This document shows positions 7,982 through 16,951 of a DNA stretch of 55,110 nucleotides, piece by piece (positions within the stretch are counted from its first letter, which is position 1; the number at the start of each line of letters is the position of its first letter). This DNA is from VBCK01 sp035511515 (lineage in GTDB: Bacteria > Pseudomonadota > Gammaproteobacteria > Burkholderiales > Burkholderiaceae_F), in contig DATKFG010000079.1 in NCBI GenBank assembly GCA_035511515.1, forward strand, positions 1 through 55,110. The letters run 5' to 3'. The notes under the pieces are model-generated. The model did no database searches. It was not told where the DNA came from and saw nothing but the letters and a program-made list of their open reading frames with translations. A program made the translations under genes and the position numbers.

Positions 7982-8525
7982 TCTTCGAGCCCTCCAGCGT
8001 CAAGTTGGCCATCAGTCCCTTGTTGTTGAATACAAATCCGATGATCGGCTTCTTCAGCGTTTCCGTATCGATCTCGTCGCCGGCGCCCAGCGTGGCGAGG
8101 GCGATCGAGCCGTCGACCCCGGCCTTCCAGCCCTTGCTTTCGCGGAACTTCTTCAGCGCGTCTTCCGTCATGAACATCATGACGAAGCTTTTCTCCTGCA
8201 CCCCGGCCTGCAGGCCCCACGAGGCGGAAATAATGTTGTAGTAGGCAGCGGTCTTGCCGCCGACCAGCAGTGCCGCCTCGCCGTACTCGGCGCCGAACAC
8301 GAAGCCGGCCTTGACCACGGTCGGGAACACCAGCATGCCGACCGACTTGCCGGTGAGGTCCCTGGCGGCGCGGCTGGTCCTGTACAAATCCTCGATCGCT
8401 TCGTGCACGTGGGCGTCGATCTCCTCCTTGGAGGCGGCCGCTGCAGGCGCCGACGACAGCGCCAGTCCGTGCAGCACCAGCACCGCAATCGCACATCGCT
8501 TCAGGCTTTCAACCATTGCACTCAT
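7962..8525 (-). CDS. SYLF-domain (YSC84-like) exported lipid-binding protein
   Basis: 187 residues. A signal peptide (about 1-31, ending PAAAASKEE) is followed by the SYLF/Ysc84 domain: VGMLVFPTVVKAGFVFG, GEAALLVGG and AAYYNIISASWGLQAGVQ are characteristic. In eukaryotes SYLF domains bind phosphoinositides. Bacterial secreted versions are common in proteobacteria, with roles only loosely defined in lipid binding or the envelope. GGGGAGA lies 6 bases before the ATG. It overlaps DUF2784 convergently by 20 bases. About 30 bases upstream is the stop of the cystathionine beta-lyase gene, so the two may share a transcript. Confidence 0.87.
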   Translation of the reverse strand: MSAMVESLKRCAIAVLVLHGLALSSAPAAAASKEEIDAHVHEAIEDLYRTSRAARDLTGKSVGMLVFPTVVKAGFVFGAEYGEAALLVGGKTAAYYNIISASWGLQAGVQEKSFVMMFMTEDALKKFRESKGWKAGVDGSIALATLGAGDEIDTETLKKPIIGFVFNNKGLMANLTLEGSKITKIEK

Positions 8526-8556
8526 CTTGATCTCCCCGGTTGTACCAAACCCGCCG

Positions 8557-9747
8557 TCAGCTGGCGCGCATCCGCTCGAAGCCCGCGCTCAGATCGGCGA
8601 TCAGATCTTCGGCGTCCTCCAACCCCGCGCTGATCCGGAACATCGGGCCGGACGGCGCCTGCGGCCGGACGGTTCGCTCGGGTCGGACCGCGATCAGCAG
8701 GCTTTCGAACCCGCCCCACGAGTAGCCGCGCCCGAACAATCGCAACGCGTCGACCATTGCGTGCAAGGCGCGCTCGCTCACGCTCTGGGCCAGCACCACG
8801 CCGAACAGGCCGCTCGCGCCGCGGAAATCGCGGCGCCAAAGCGCGTGGCCCGGGTCCTCGGGCAGCGCCGGATACAGCACCTGGGCGACCTCGGGCTGAT
8901 CGCGCAGCCAGCCGATCAGGCGCTCGGCGCTCGCCCGGTGGCGCGCCAGCCGGGCCGCCATTGAACGCAGTCCCCGCAACGCGAGCCAGCAATCGTCCGG
9001 GCTGGTGGTCATCCCGTACTGGTGGATTGCGTCGCGCAGCGCCGGCCACGCCGCCTCGTTTGCGGTCACGGTGCCCAGCAGCAAATCCGAATGCCCGCCG
9101 ATGTATTTGGTGGCGGCGTGCACCGACACGTCCACACCCAGCGCCAGGGGCTGCAGGTAGAGCGGCGTGGCCCAGGTGTTGTCGATCACGCTGACCGCGC
9201 TGTGCCGGCGCGCGACGGCGGCCAGCAGCGGGACATCCTGCACTTCGAACGTCAGCGACCCGGGCGACTCCATGAACAGCAGCCGCGTGTTGCGCCGGAA
9301 CTGCTGCTCGATTTCCGCTCCGATGCGCGGCGCATAGAAGGTCGCCTCGATGCCGTAGCGCGCCAGCGTGTCCCGGCAGAAGCGCCGCGTTGGCGAATAG
9401 ACCGAGTCAGGCACCAGCACGTGATCGCCGTGCCGCACGTACGCCAGCAGCGCGATCGTGCACGCGGCCAGTCCGGACGGCAGCGCCCAGCTGCGGTAGC
9501 CGCCTTCGAGCGCGGTGAGCGCCTCGCAGAAGGCGTGGTGCGTCGGCGTGCCGTAAATGCCGTAGGCGACGGGCATCGAGTCGTCGCCGCCGGCGCGGCG
9601 CCGTACGCGCTCGCGCATTTCGTCCACGCTCGCGTGCAGCACGGTGGAACCGCGCACCAGCGGCGGGTTGACGAAGCCACCTTGCTCGCCGTCGCGGCCG
9701 AGCGTGGTCAGCCGGGTTTCGTCGCTCAGGCGGGAGGGGTCGGACAC
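8557..9747 (-). CDS. metC: Cystathionine beta-lyase (Cys/Met metabolism PLP enzyme)
   Basis: 396 residues, starting at GTG (9747), with AGGGA 7-11 bases before it. It is a PLP enzyme of the trans-sulfuration family: the PLP lysine is Lys214 in ATKYIGGHSD, and YGTPTH and SVIDNTWATP are also typical. It cleaves cystathionine to homocysteine, pyruvate and ammonia. Relatives include cystathionine gamma-synthase and gamma-lyase; MetC is favoured by overall pattern but the substrate is not certain. A longer reading back to 10002 would overlap the divergent acyl-CoA dehydrogenase gene and is rejected. The 185-base gap to that gene carries promoters for both. Confidence 0.88.
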   Translation of the reverse strand: MSDPSRLSDETRLTTLGRDGEQGGFVNPPLVRGSTVLHASVDEMRERVRRRAGGDDSMPVAYGIYGTPTHHAFCEALTALEGGYRSWALPSGLAACTIALLAYVRHGDHVLVPDSVYSPTRRFCRDTLARYGIEATFYAPRIGAEIEQQFRRNTRLLFMESPGSLTFEVQDVPLLAAVARRHSAVSVIDNTWATPLYLQPLALGVDVSVHAATKYIGGHSDLLLGTVTANEAAWPALRDAIHQYGMTTSPDDCWLALRGLRSMAARLARHRASAERLIGWLRDQPEVAQVLYPALPEDPGHALWRRDFRGASGLFGVVLAQSVSERALHAMVDALRLFGRGYSWGGFESLLIAVRPERTVRPQAPSGPMFRISAGLEDAEDLIADLSAGFERMRAS

Positions 9748-9861
9748 GGTGCAGTCCCTGGGGAGGGCGGGCCGGCGTTCGGACCGGGCTCGATCGGAGG
9801 CTCGGCCCGCGCGGGCGGACCGCCCCGACGGATGCAGGTGCCGCCGATTGTAGACCGCGCG

Positions 9862-9891
9862 TTTCCGTCGGCCGCGATGGCGCGTTAGTAT
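9862..9891 (+). promoter_or_regulatory. Candidate sigma-70 promoter for isovaleryl-CoA dehydrogenase
   Basis: TTTCCG (9862-9867) and TAGTAT (9886-9891) are separated by 18 bases and lie about 40 bases upstream of the ATG at 9933. On the opposite strand, TACAAT (complement of 9847-9852) is a possible -10 for the divergent metC gene. These are sequence resemblances only. Confidence 0.3.
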
Positions 9892-9932
9892 CAGGGCGAC
9901 TGACTTCGTACTCGCATTGGCCGGGGGACGAT

Positions 9933-11108
9933 ATGCCGGAGCTGGATTTCGATCTGGGCGAGGACATCGAGACGCTGCGGGAGGTGGTGCGCACGTTCGC
10001 ACAGCGCGAGATCGCCCCGCTGGCGGCCGAGGCCGACCGCACGGACTGTTTCCCGATGGCGCTGTGGCCGCGCCTGGGCGAGCTGGGCGTGCTGGGCATC
10101 ACGGTCGAGGAGGAGTTCGGGGGCACCGGCATGGGCTACCTCGCCCACATGATCGCCATGGAGGAGCTCAGCCGGGCCTCGGCCTCGATCGGGCTGTCGT
10201 ACGGTGCCCACTCGAACCTGTGCGTGAACCAGATCCGGCGTAACGGCAGTGCGGAGCAGAAACTGCGCTACCTGCCCAAGCTCGTGCGCGGCGAGCACAT
10301 CGGCGCGCTCGCAATGAGCGAATCGGAGGCCGGATCCGACGTCGTGTCGATGCGCCTTCGGGCCGACAGGAAGGGCGGCTGCTACGTGCTGAACGGATCG
10401 AAGATGTGGATCACCAACGGGCCGGACGCCGACACGCTGGTCGTGTACGCGAAAACCGAACCCGGGCAGGGTGCCGGCGGAATCACGGCGTTCATTGTCG
10501 AAAAGGGCCTGCGCGGATTCTCGGCAGGGCGCAAGCTGGATAAGCTGGGTATGCGCGGCTCGCACACCGGCGAGCTGGTTTTTCGCGACTGCGAGGTTCC
10601 CGCGGAAAACGTGCTGGGCGAGGTCAACGGGGGCGTGCGCGTGCTGATGAGCGGTCTGGATTACGAGCGCGCGGTGCTGGCCGCTGGCCCGCTGGGCATC
10701 ATGCAGGCGTGCCTGGACGTGGTGACGCCGTACATCCACGAACGGCGCCAGTTCGGCCGGCCGATCGGCGAGTTCCAGCTGATCCAGGGCAAGGTCGCGG
10801 ACATGCTCACCACACTGTCGGCCTGCCGCGCTTACGTGTACGCGGTCGGCCGCAACCTGGACCGGCTCGGAAGCGATCATGTTCGCGGCGTCCGCAAGGA
10901 CTGCGCCGGCGCGATCCTGTTCGCGGCCGAACGGGCCACGTGGATGGCGGGCGAAGCGATCCAGATTCTGGGCGGCAACGGCTACGTCAACGAGTATCCG
11001 GCCGGGCGCCTGTGGCGCGACGCCAAGCTGTACGAGATCGGTGCCGGCACCTCGGAAATCCGACGGATGCTGATCGGGCGCGAGTACTTCGTGGAGACCT
11101 CTGCCTGA
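9933..11108 (+). CDS. liuA: Isovaleryl-CoA dehydrogenase (leucine degradation)
   Basis: 391 residues, typical for the family. It is an FAD acyl-CoA dehydrogenase that oxidises isovaleryl-CoA to 3-methylcrotonyl-CoA, passing electrons to ETF. The catalytic base is placed as in isovaleryl-CoA dehydrogenases: Glu245 in SGLDYERAV, with the later site common in other acyl-CoA dehydrogenases replaced (YEIGAGTSEIRR near the C-terminus). FAD-binding segments MSESEAGSDV (128-137) and WITNG (159-163) are present. It is the first step of the leucine pathway continued by the genes at 16948, 22020, 22917 and 24956. Its TGA overlaps the aceK ATG by one base, so the two are coupled. Confidence 0.93.
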   Translation: MPELDFDLGEDIETLREVVRTFAQREIAPLAAEADRTDCFPMALWPRLGELGVLGITVEEEFGGTGMGYLAHMIAMEELSRASASIGLSYGAHSNLCVNQIRRNGSAEQKLRYLPKLVRGEHIGALAMSESEAGSDVVSMRLRADRKGGCYVLNGSKMWITNGPDADTLVVYAKTEPGQGAGGITAFIVEKGLRGFSAGRKLDKLGMRGSHTGELVFRDCEVPAENVLGEVNGGVRVLMSGLDYERAVLAAGPLGIMQACLDVVTPYIHERRQFGRPIGEFQLIQGKVADMLTTLSACRAYVYAVGRNLDRLGSDHVRGVRKDCAGAILFAAERATWMAGEAIQILGGNGYVNEYPAGRLWRDAKLYEIGAGTSEIRRMLIGREYFVETSA

Positions 11109-12976
11109 TGCTGCGCGAAAGGCTGCCGGGCGGCGATCCGGTCGCCGAGGCGACCGACGAGCCCGCCACCGAGCCGGCGCGGTTCGACCGCTCGATGCCG
11201 CAGCCGGCAGCGATCGCCCATGCGATCCTGGAAGGCTTCGACCTGCACTACCGGCGCTTCCGCTACGTGGCGCAGCAGGCCAAAGCCCGCTTCGAACGGG
11301 GCGACTGGCACGGCATGCGGGAGTCCGCGCGCGAGCGGATCGACTTCTACGACCACCGGGTACTCGACGCGGTGGCGCGCATCCAGCGCGACTTCGACCT
11401 GGACTCGCTGTCGGCACAGGAGCGCGACGCGCTGTGGCAGGCGGTCAAGCAGCAGTACGTGGCGGCCCTGGCCCGGCACCGCCAGCCCGAATGCGCCGAG
11501 ACCTTTTTCAACTCCGTGTGCACCAAGCTGCTCAATCGCCTGTATTTCAACAATGCATTCATTTTCGTGCGCCCCGGAGTGGCCACCGACTACATGGACT
11601 CGGACCCGCCCTCCTACCGCAGTTACTATCCGGCCACCGCGGGACTGCGCCACACGCTGCGGCAGATCGTGATCGACGCCGGGCTGGCCTCGCCGTTCGT
11701 GGACATCGAGCGCGACATCCGGCTGGTGATGCACGCGATCTGCGAGGCCCACCGCGCCGCAACGGGCGCGGCCACCGCGTTGGGCCGGCCGTTTCATATC
11801 GAGCAGGACTGCCAGATCCAGATCCTGACCAATCTGTTCTACCGCAACAAGGGCGCTTACCTGATCGGACGCTTCCTGAACGGCACCCGCATCATGCCGA
11901 TCGCGGTGCCGTTGCTGCACAACGCGCGCGGCCAGATCTACATCGACACGCTGTTGCTGTCGGCCGATACGGTGGCGACGCTGTTTTCCTTCACCCGCGC
12001 CTATTTCCTGGTCGACATGGAAGCGCCCTCGGCCTACGTCGAATTTCTGCGCTCGATTCTTCCCCACAAGCCGGCGAGCGAGCTGTACACGATGGTGGGC
12101 CTGCAGAAGCAGGGCAAGACGCTGTTTTATCGGGACTTCCTGCATCACCTGAGGCATTCCAGCGATTCGTTCCAGATCGCGCCCGGCATCCGGGGACTGG
12201 TGATGACGGTGTTCACGCTGCCGTCGTACCCGTACGTCTTCAAGGTGATCCGGGATCTGATCGCGCAGCCGAAGGAGACCGACCGCGAGCAGGTGATGTC
12301 CAAGTACCGGCTGGTCAAGATCCACGACCGGGTCGGGCGGATGTCGGACACATGGGAGTACTCCCTGGTTGCGCTTCCGCGCAAGCGCTTCTCGCCCGAG
12401 CTGATCCGGGAGCTGTTGACGTATTGCCCGAGCGTGGCGGAAATCGACGATCAGACCGTGTTGATCAAGCACGTGTACATCGAACGGCGCATGATCCCGT
12501 TGAACGTCTACCTGCTGCACGCGACCGACGCCGAGGTCGACCGGGCCATCCGCGAGTACGGTCAGGCGATCAAGGACCTGGCGGCGGCCAACATCTTTCC
12601 GGGCGACATGCTGTTCAAGAACTTCGGAGTCACGCGATTGAACCGGGTCGTGTTCTACGACTACGACGAGATCGAATACATGGTCGACTGCAGCTTCCGG
12701 CGCATTCCGCCAGCGCCGAACGAGGAATGCGAGCTGTCGGTAGAACCGTGGTACCCGGTCGGTCCGCGCGATGTCTTCCCCGAGCAGTTTGGCCCGTTCC
12801 TGCTGGGCGATGCCCGGATACGCGCCGCCTTCATGAAGTACCATGCCGACCTGCTGACGCCGGAATTCTGGCAGCGCCGCAAGGACCGGATCCTGAAAGG
12901 CGTATTGGAGGATATCTTTCCGTACCCGCCGGAGCGGCGCTTCGCGAGCCGTTACCTGGCCTGCCCGCCCGCATGA
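11108..12976 (+). CDS. aceK: Isocitrate dehydrogenase kinase/phosphatase
   Basis: 622 residues, slightly longer than E. coli AceK. This bifunctional enzyme phosphorylates and dephosphorylates isocitrate dehydrogenase, setting the split between the TCA cycle and the glyoxylate shunt. The ATP-binding region APGIRGLVMTVFTLP begins near residue 358 and is followed by VFKVI with the conserved Lys379. YDEIEYM lies near residue 520. The first 30 residues are Glu/Pro/Ala-rich and outside the family core. The ATG overlaps the isovaleryl-CoA dehydrogenase stop by one base. No aceA or aceB lies in the window. Coupling to leucine degradation, which yields acetyl-CoA, makes metabolic sense. Confidence 0.96.
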   Translation: MLRERLPGGDPVAEATDEPATEPARFDRSMPQPAAIAHAILEGFDLHYRRFRYVAQQAKARFERGDWHGMRESARERIDFYDHRVLDAVARIQRDFDLDSLSAQERDALWQAVKQQYVAALARHRQPECAETFFNSVCTKLLNRLYFNNAFIFVRPGVATDYMDSDPPSYRSYYPATAGLRHTLRQIVIDAGLASPFVDIERDIRLVMHAICEAHRAATGAATALGRPFHIEQDCQIQILTNLFYRNKGAYLIGRFLNGTRIMPIAVPLLHNARGQIYIDTLLLSADTVATLFSFTRAYFLVDMEAPSAYVEFLRSILPHKPASELYTMVGLQKQGKTLFYRDFLHHLRHSSDSFQIAPGIRGLVMTVFTLPSYPYVFKVIRDLIAQPKETDREQVMSKYRLVKIHDRVGRMSDTWEYSLVALPRKRFSPELIRELLTYCPSVAEIDDQTVLIKHVYIERRMIPLNVYLLHATDAEVDRAIREYGQAIKDLAAANIFPGDMLFKNFGVTRLNRVVFYDYDEIEYMVDCSFRRIPPAPNEECELSVEPWYPVGPRDVFPEQFGPFLLGDARIRAAFMKYHADLLTPEFWQRRKDRILKGVLEDIFPYPPERRFASRYLACPPA

Positions 12977-13000
12977 TGCTTTCCGCCTGAACCCCATCAG

Positions 13001-13675
13001 ATGCCCACCGTGCTCGTGATCGGCGCGACCCGCGGAATCGGACGCGAATTCGTCCGCCAGTACGCGGCCGACGGTGCCCGCGTGATCGGGACTTACCGCG
13101 ACCCCAAGGACGCCGACTCGTTGCGCGCGTTCGGTGCGCGCGCGCTGCCACTCGATGCGCTCGATCCGGATTCGATCGCGGCGCTCGGCCAGCAGCTCGA
13201 TGGACAGCCGATCGACATCGCGCTGCTGGTGGCCGGCGTGTATGGCCCCGACGTCGACGACCTGAGCCCGCCGTCGCGCGAGCAGTTCGACCAGGTGATG
13301 CACACCAACGTGCTGGCGCCGATGCAGCTGATCTCGCTGCTGGCACAGAATCTGGAGGCGGCGCGCGGCAAGCTGGCGGCGCTTTCGAGCAACCTGGGAT
13401 CGATCGGACTGGCCACCGATACGACCAACTGGCTCTACCGCGCCAGCAAGGCCGCGCTGAACAGCGTCGTGAAGACCGCCAGCATCGAGCTCGGCGCCCG
13501 CGGGGTGGTCTGCATGGCGCTCAGCCCCGGGTGGGTCCGTACCGACATGGGAGGGCCGTCGGCCCGGCTCGATGTGGGCGACAGCGTGACGGCCCTGCGG
13601 CGCGTGATCGCGGCGGCCAACCGCTCTCACAACGGCCGTTTCCTGCGTTACACCGGCGAGCAGCTCGAGTGGTGA
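13001..13675 (+). CDS. SDR-family oxidoreductase
   Basis: 224 residues, cytoplasmic. The nucleotide-binding loop is GATRGIGREF (7-16). The active site has SS in ALSSNLGSIG and YRASK (Tyr about 146, Lys about 150). LSPGWVRTDMGG is the usual segment after the active site. It resembles the small C-factor/CsgA-like SDRs often annotated only as SDR. It follows aceK by 24 bases and is likely in the same transcript. The substrate is unknown. Confidence 0.87.
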   Translation: MPTVLVIGATRGIGREFVRQYAADGARVIGTYRDPKDADSLRAFGARALPLDALDPDSIAALGQQLDGQPIDIALLVAGVYGPDVDDLSPPSREQFDQVMHTNVLAPMQLISLLAQNLEAARGKLAALSSNLGSIGLATDTTNWLYRASKAALNSVVKTASIELGARGVVCMALSPGWVRTDMGGPSARLDVGDSVTALRRVIAAANRSHNGRFLRYTGEQLEW

Positions 13676-13723
13676 GGCGCGGTCACGCGCTAAACTGCGG
13701 CCGGAACCTTATTTTTCCAGACG

Positions 13724-14152
13724 ATGTCCGCCCCCACGATCGCATCGCTCGTCTTCTTCGTTTTTTCGCTGATCGCAGCCGCCGCCGTCGAATACCTGAT
13801 GCGGGCCTTCGCCGAGGAGGCCGGCTTGAACCGCTGGGTCTTTGCGATGGTGCCTGCGCTGTTCGCGATGCTGTTCGCGCTGTTCATCTACCAGAACGCC
13901 GAACGCAAGATCCGGCGGCTGGGAGAATCGGTCTCGCGCGGCATCCTCGTGATGCTGTTCACCTGGTTGTCGTTCGCCGCGCTCGTGGACTGGACCTGGT
14001 GCCAGCCGCGTGACTTCGGTTACTGCCTGAGCAAGACGCTGCTGGTTTCGGGAATCGTCGGCGGTGGCCCCATGCTGCTGTGCGCGATCGCCGCCGGCGT
14101 ACTGACCGGGGTCCTGGTCATCCGTCGGCCCAGGCCGCGGATCGACGAATAG
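13724..14152 (+). CDS. Small integral membrane protein, unknown function
   Basis: 142 residues with four predicted membrane helices (about 5-26, 39-58, 72-91, 107-130). A charged cytoplasmic loop (NAERKIRRLGESVSR) separates helices two and three, and the tail RRPRPRIDE is basic then acidic. A short Cys-containing loop, CQPRDFGYC, lies between helices three and four and could carry a disulfide if periplasmic. I do not recognise a family. It sits 48 bases after an SDR and 13 bases before a methyltransferase gene on the same strand. Confidence 0.65.
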   Translation: MSAPTIASLVFFVFSLIAAAAVEYLMRAFAEEAGLNRWVFAMVPALFAMLFALFIYQNAERKIRRLGESVSRGILVMLFTWLSFAALVDWTWCQPRDFGYCLSKTLLVSGIVGGGPMLLCAIAAGVLTGVLVIRRPRPRIDE

Positions 14153-14165
14153 GCGGCCGCCCGGT

Positions 14166-14960
14166 ATGGACAGCAGCGGCGCCAGCGCGGCCACCGACCC
14201 GACGGTTCGCTTTTCCGAACGGGCCCGGGCCTACGCCAGCGGGCGGCCGGGCTACCCGCCCGCCATCGCGACGCACCTGGCGCGCGAGCTGGATCTGGCC
14301 CCGGGCTCCGTCATCGTCGACCTGGGCAGCGGCACGGGACTGTCATCGCGCATTTTTCTGGACGCCGGATTCCAGGTGATCGCAGTGGAACCCAATGCCA
14401 GCATGCGCGAGCAGGCCGAGCGGGCGCTCGCCGGCGTGCCCGGTTTTGTGAGCGTTGCGGCAACGGCCCAGGCCACGACGCTGGACAGCGGCTGTGCCGA
14501 TTGCGTGATCGCCGCGCAGGCGTTCCACTGGTTCGATTTGGATGCCGCCCGCGCCGAAGCGCTGCGCATCCTGCGCGGTCCGCCGCGGGCCGCTCTGATG
14601 TGGAACGTTCGCCGCACGCAGGACAGCGATTTCACGCGCGGCTACGAGCAGCTCGTCTCCGAGTTCACCCGCGAGCAAGTTCGCGAGCGCCATGGCCACG
14701 AGGACTCGATTCAGGCCTTCTTCGGCGGCCCGCACTGGCGTCGTACGCTGTTCGAACATGCCACACCGCTCGACTTCGAGTCGCTGGCCGCCCTGGTGAC
14801 TTCCACCTCCTACCTGCCCGCAGCGCACGACCCCGCCCACGTCCCGATGATGCAGGCGCTGCGGCGCCTGTTCGACGCCAGCCAGCACGACGGACGGGTC
14901 GTGCTGCCCTACGACACGCGCGTCTACTTCGGTCTGATCCGGACCGCCCAAACGGACTGA
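14166..14960 (+). CDS. Class I SAM-dependent methyltransferase
   Basis: 264 residues. Motif I is IVDLGSGTGLSS (about 48-59), the acidic end of strand two is VIAVEPN (about 69-75), and AAQAFHWFD (about 113-121) is the post-II region typical of the Methyltransf_11 group. The N-terminal FSERARAYASGRPGYP is shared with many bacterial small-molecule methyltransferases. The acceptor is unknown. It ends 3 bases before the next gene, so the two are probably translated together. Confidence 0.85.
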   Translation: MDSSGASAATDPTVRFSERARAYASGRPGYPPAIATHLARELDLAPGSVIVDLGSGTGLSSRIFLDAGFQVIAVEPNASMREQAERALAGVPGFVSVAATAQATTLDSGCADCVIAAQAFHWFDLDAARAEALRILRGPPRAALMWNVRRTQDSDFTRGYEQLVSEFTREQVRERHGHEDSIQAFFGGPHWRRTLFEHATPLDFESLAALVTSTSYLPAAHDPAHVPMMQALRRLFDASQHDGRVVLPYDTRVYFGLIRTAQTD

Positions 14961-14963
14961 GCG

Positions 14964-15566
14964 ATGCCGGCTCCGATCGAGTTCTATTTCGATTTTTCTT
15001 CGCCGTATTCGTACCTGGCGTCCGAGCAGATCGAGCCGCTCGCGGCCCGCTTCGGGCGCTGCGTCGATTACAAGCCGACCCTGCTGGGAGCCACTTTCAA
15101 GATCTCCGGCCTGCGGCCGCTCGTGGAGGTGCCGCTGAAAGGCGATTACAGCCGGCGCGATTTCCAGCGCAGCGCCCGATTTTCCGGCGTGCCGTTCGTG
15201 CTGCCTGACCCGTTTCCGATATCCACCGTCAGCGTCGCGCGCGCCTACCTGTGGCTCGCCGACACCGAATCCGAACGGGCCCGCGCCTTTGTACACGCCG
15301 CTTTCCGGGCCTACTTCGCGCAAGGGCGCAACATTTCCGAGCCGGCGGTGCTGGGCGATGTGCTGCGCGAGGTCGGATCCGATCCGGCCCAGGCGCTGGC
15401 GGCCATCCAGCAACCGCACATCAAGGATCGCCTCAGAGCTCAGGTCGACGCCTCGCTGGCGCGCGGGGTGTTCGGTGCCCCTTTCATCGTCGTCGATGGT
15501 GAGCCGTTCTGGGGCCATGACCGGCTGCCGCAGATAGAGCGGTGGCTCACGAGCGGCCCCTTTTGA
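14964..15566 (+). CDS. 2-hydroxychromene-2-carboxylate isomerase family (DsbA/GST-kappa fold)
   Basis: 200 residues with a thioredoxin-like fold. It begins IEFYFDFSSPYSYLAS, where the DsbA CxxC is replaced by SSPY, as in HCCA isomerases and GST kappa. The C-terminal segment GVFGAPFIVVDGEPFWGHDRL is diagnostic. Founding members isomerise an intermediate of naphthalene degradation using glutathione; most genomic copies have other, unknown substrates. No aromatic-degradation genes adjoin it, apart from the Rieske oxygenase 5 kb away. It is co-transcribed with the methyltransferase. Confidence 0.87.
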   Translation: MPAPIEFYFDFSSPYSYLASEQIEPLAARFGRCVDYKPTLLGATFKISGLRPLVEVPLKGDYSRRDFQRSARFSGVPFVLPDPFPISTVSVARAYLWLADTESERARAFVHAAFRAYFAQGRNISEPAVLGDVLREVGSDPAQALAAIQQPHIKDRLRAQVDASLARGVFGAPFIVVDGEPFWGHDRLPQIERWLTSGPF

Positions 15567-15574
15567 AAAGCTCG

Positions 15575-15618
15575 GCTTCGAAACTTGAGCCTCATGCGCC
15601 TAGCGGGAGCTTCGAAAC
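15575..15618 (+). repeat. Short direct repeat GCTTCGAAAC in an intergenic gap
   Basis: GCTTCGAAAC occurs at 15575-15584 and 15609-15618, with a partial third GGCTTCGA shortly after. It lies in the 137-base non-coding gap before the MFS gene. It may be chance or a regulator site; no known consensus is recognised. Confidence 0.35.
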
Positions 15619-15703
15619 CGAAAAGCGGCAGGATCGGCTTCGAGGGGGGTCTGCGACCCACCCGCGGCCTTCACAAGCGTCGTTCTTGTCACCGGTACCG
15701 AGC

Positions 15704-16951
15704 ATGAGTCAGCGCCGGCCAGCCGTCGCGTTCATCATGGTGACGTCGCTGCTCGACGTGATCGGCATCGGGCTGATCATTCCGATCATGCCGATCCTGG
15801 TCGGCGAGTTCACCAGCAGCCGCGACGCGCAGGCCTACTGGTACGGCGCGATTGCGGTCACCTACGGTGCCAGCCAGTTCCTGTGCGCGCCGCTGCTGGG
15901 CGCCCTGTCGGACCGCTTCGGGCGCCGCCCGCTGCTGCTGCTCGGAATCGCGGGGCTGGGGGCGACGTTCCTGGTGACTGCGCTGGCGCAATCGTTGTGG
16001 GTGATCGTGGCGGCGCGCGTGCTCGGCGGCGGGCTGTCGGCCAATTTCGCGGTGGCCCAGGCCTACGTGGCCGACATCACGCCGCCGGAGCGGCGCACGC
16101 AGGCCCTGGGCAAACTGGGGGCGATGTTCGGCATCGGCTTCGTGCTGGGCCCGATGCTGGGAGGCCTGCTGGGAGGCATCAACCTGCGCCTGCCATTGTT
16201 CGCAGCCGCCGGCCTGTGCACCGTGAACTGGATGTATGGGCTGCTGGTGCTGCCCGAATCGCTGCCGGCCGGGCAGCGCAGGCCGTTGTCGCAGGCGCGC
16301 CTGAATCCGCTGGCCGCGCTGGCCGGCGTGAGTCGGCTGCAAGGGGTCGGTGCGCTGGTGGCGGCGTATGCGCTGACGACCCTTGCGCAATGGATACTGC
16401 AGATGACGTGGGTCCTTTATACGAACTTCAAGTTCGGCTGGGGGCCGCGGGAAAGCGGCCTTTCGCTGTTCGTCGTCGGCCTGGTCGCCGTGATCGTGCA
16501 GGGCGGACTGCTGGACCGGCTGATCCGGGTGTTCGCAGAGCGCCGCCTGATCCTGGCCGGCATGCTGTCGGGCACCCTCGCCTATGCCGGCTACGGGCTG
16601 GCCACGCAGAGCTGGATGCTGTTTGTGATCATCGCGTGCAATTTCCTGGCCATGGGATCGATCGTGACGATCCAGGGTATCGTCTCCAAGGCGGCCGCAG
16701 CCGAGGAACAGGGCCGGGTGATGGGCGCGCTGTCCTCGCTCGCCAGCCTGATGGCGGTGATCGCGCCGTTACTCGGCAACTCGGTACTGGCCCAGGTCAC
16801 GTTCCTGCCGCCGTCGGACTGGCGCGTCGGAGCACCGTTTTTCCTGTCCTCGTCGCTGCAGCTTCTGGCGCTGCTGATCGCGTGGCGCCATTTCGCCGCG
16901 CACCGCCGCAGCGGGGCCACGGCCGCATCGGTTCAGCAGACCACGTCGTGA
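15704..16951 (+). CDS. MFS exporter, TetA/TCR-like
   Basis: 415 residues, 12 predicted membrane helices. Motif A of drug:proton antiporters is present between helices 2 and 3 (GALSDRFGRRPLLLLG). The first helix carries LLDVIGIGLIIPIMPILV, typical of the TCR/TetA group. It is probably a proton-driven efflux pump; the substrate cannot be read from sequence. The start at 15704 (MSQRRPAVAF) puts helix 1 at the N-terminus; an in-frame start at 15542 would add a non-membrane stretch. Its last four bases overlap the start of the methylcrotonyl-CoA carboxylase gene (GTGA), placing a transporter inside a catabolic operon. Confidence 0.88.
   Translation: MSQRRPAVAFIMVTSLLDVIGIGLIIPIMPILVGEFTSSRDAQAYWYGAIAVTYGASQFLCAPLLGALSDRFGRRPLLLLGIAGLGATFLVTALAQSLWVIVAARVLGGGLSANFAVAQAYVADITPPERRTQALGKLGAMFGIGFVLGPMLGGLLGGINLRLPLFAAAGLCTVNWMYGLLVLPESLPAGQRRPLSQARLNPLAALAGVSRLQGVGALVAAYALTTLAQWILQMTWVLYTNFKFGWGPRESGLSLFVVGLVAVIVQGGLLDRLIRVFAERRLILAGMLSGTLAYAGYGLATQSWMLFVIIACNFLAMGSIVTIQGIVSKAAAAEEQGRVMGALSSLASLMAVIAPLLGNSVLAQVTFLPPSDWRVGAPFFLSSSLQLLALLIAWRHFAAHRRSGATAASVQQTTS

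Noticed and set aside
10982..13630. An 882-residue minus-strand reading frame across isovaleryl-CoA dehydrogenase, aceK and the SDR gene
   Set aside because: It is antisense to three well-recognised genes, is rich in Arg, His and Gln as expected from G+C-rich antisense reading, and shows no family motif.
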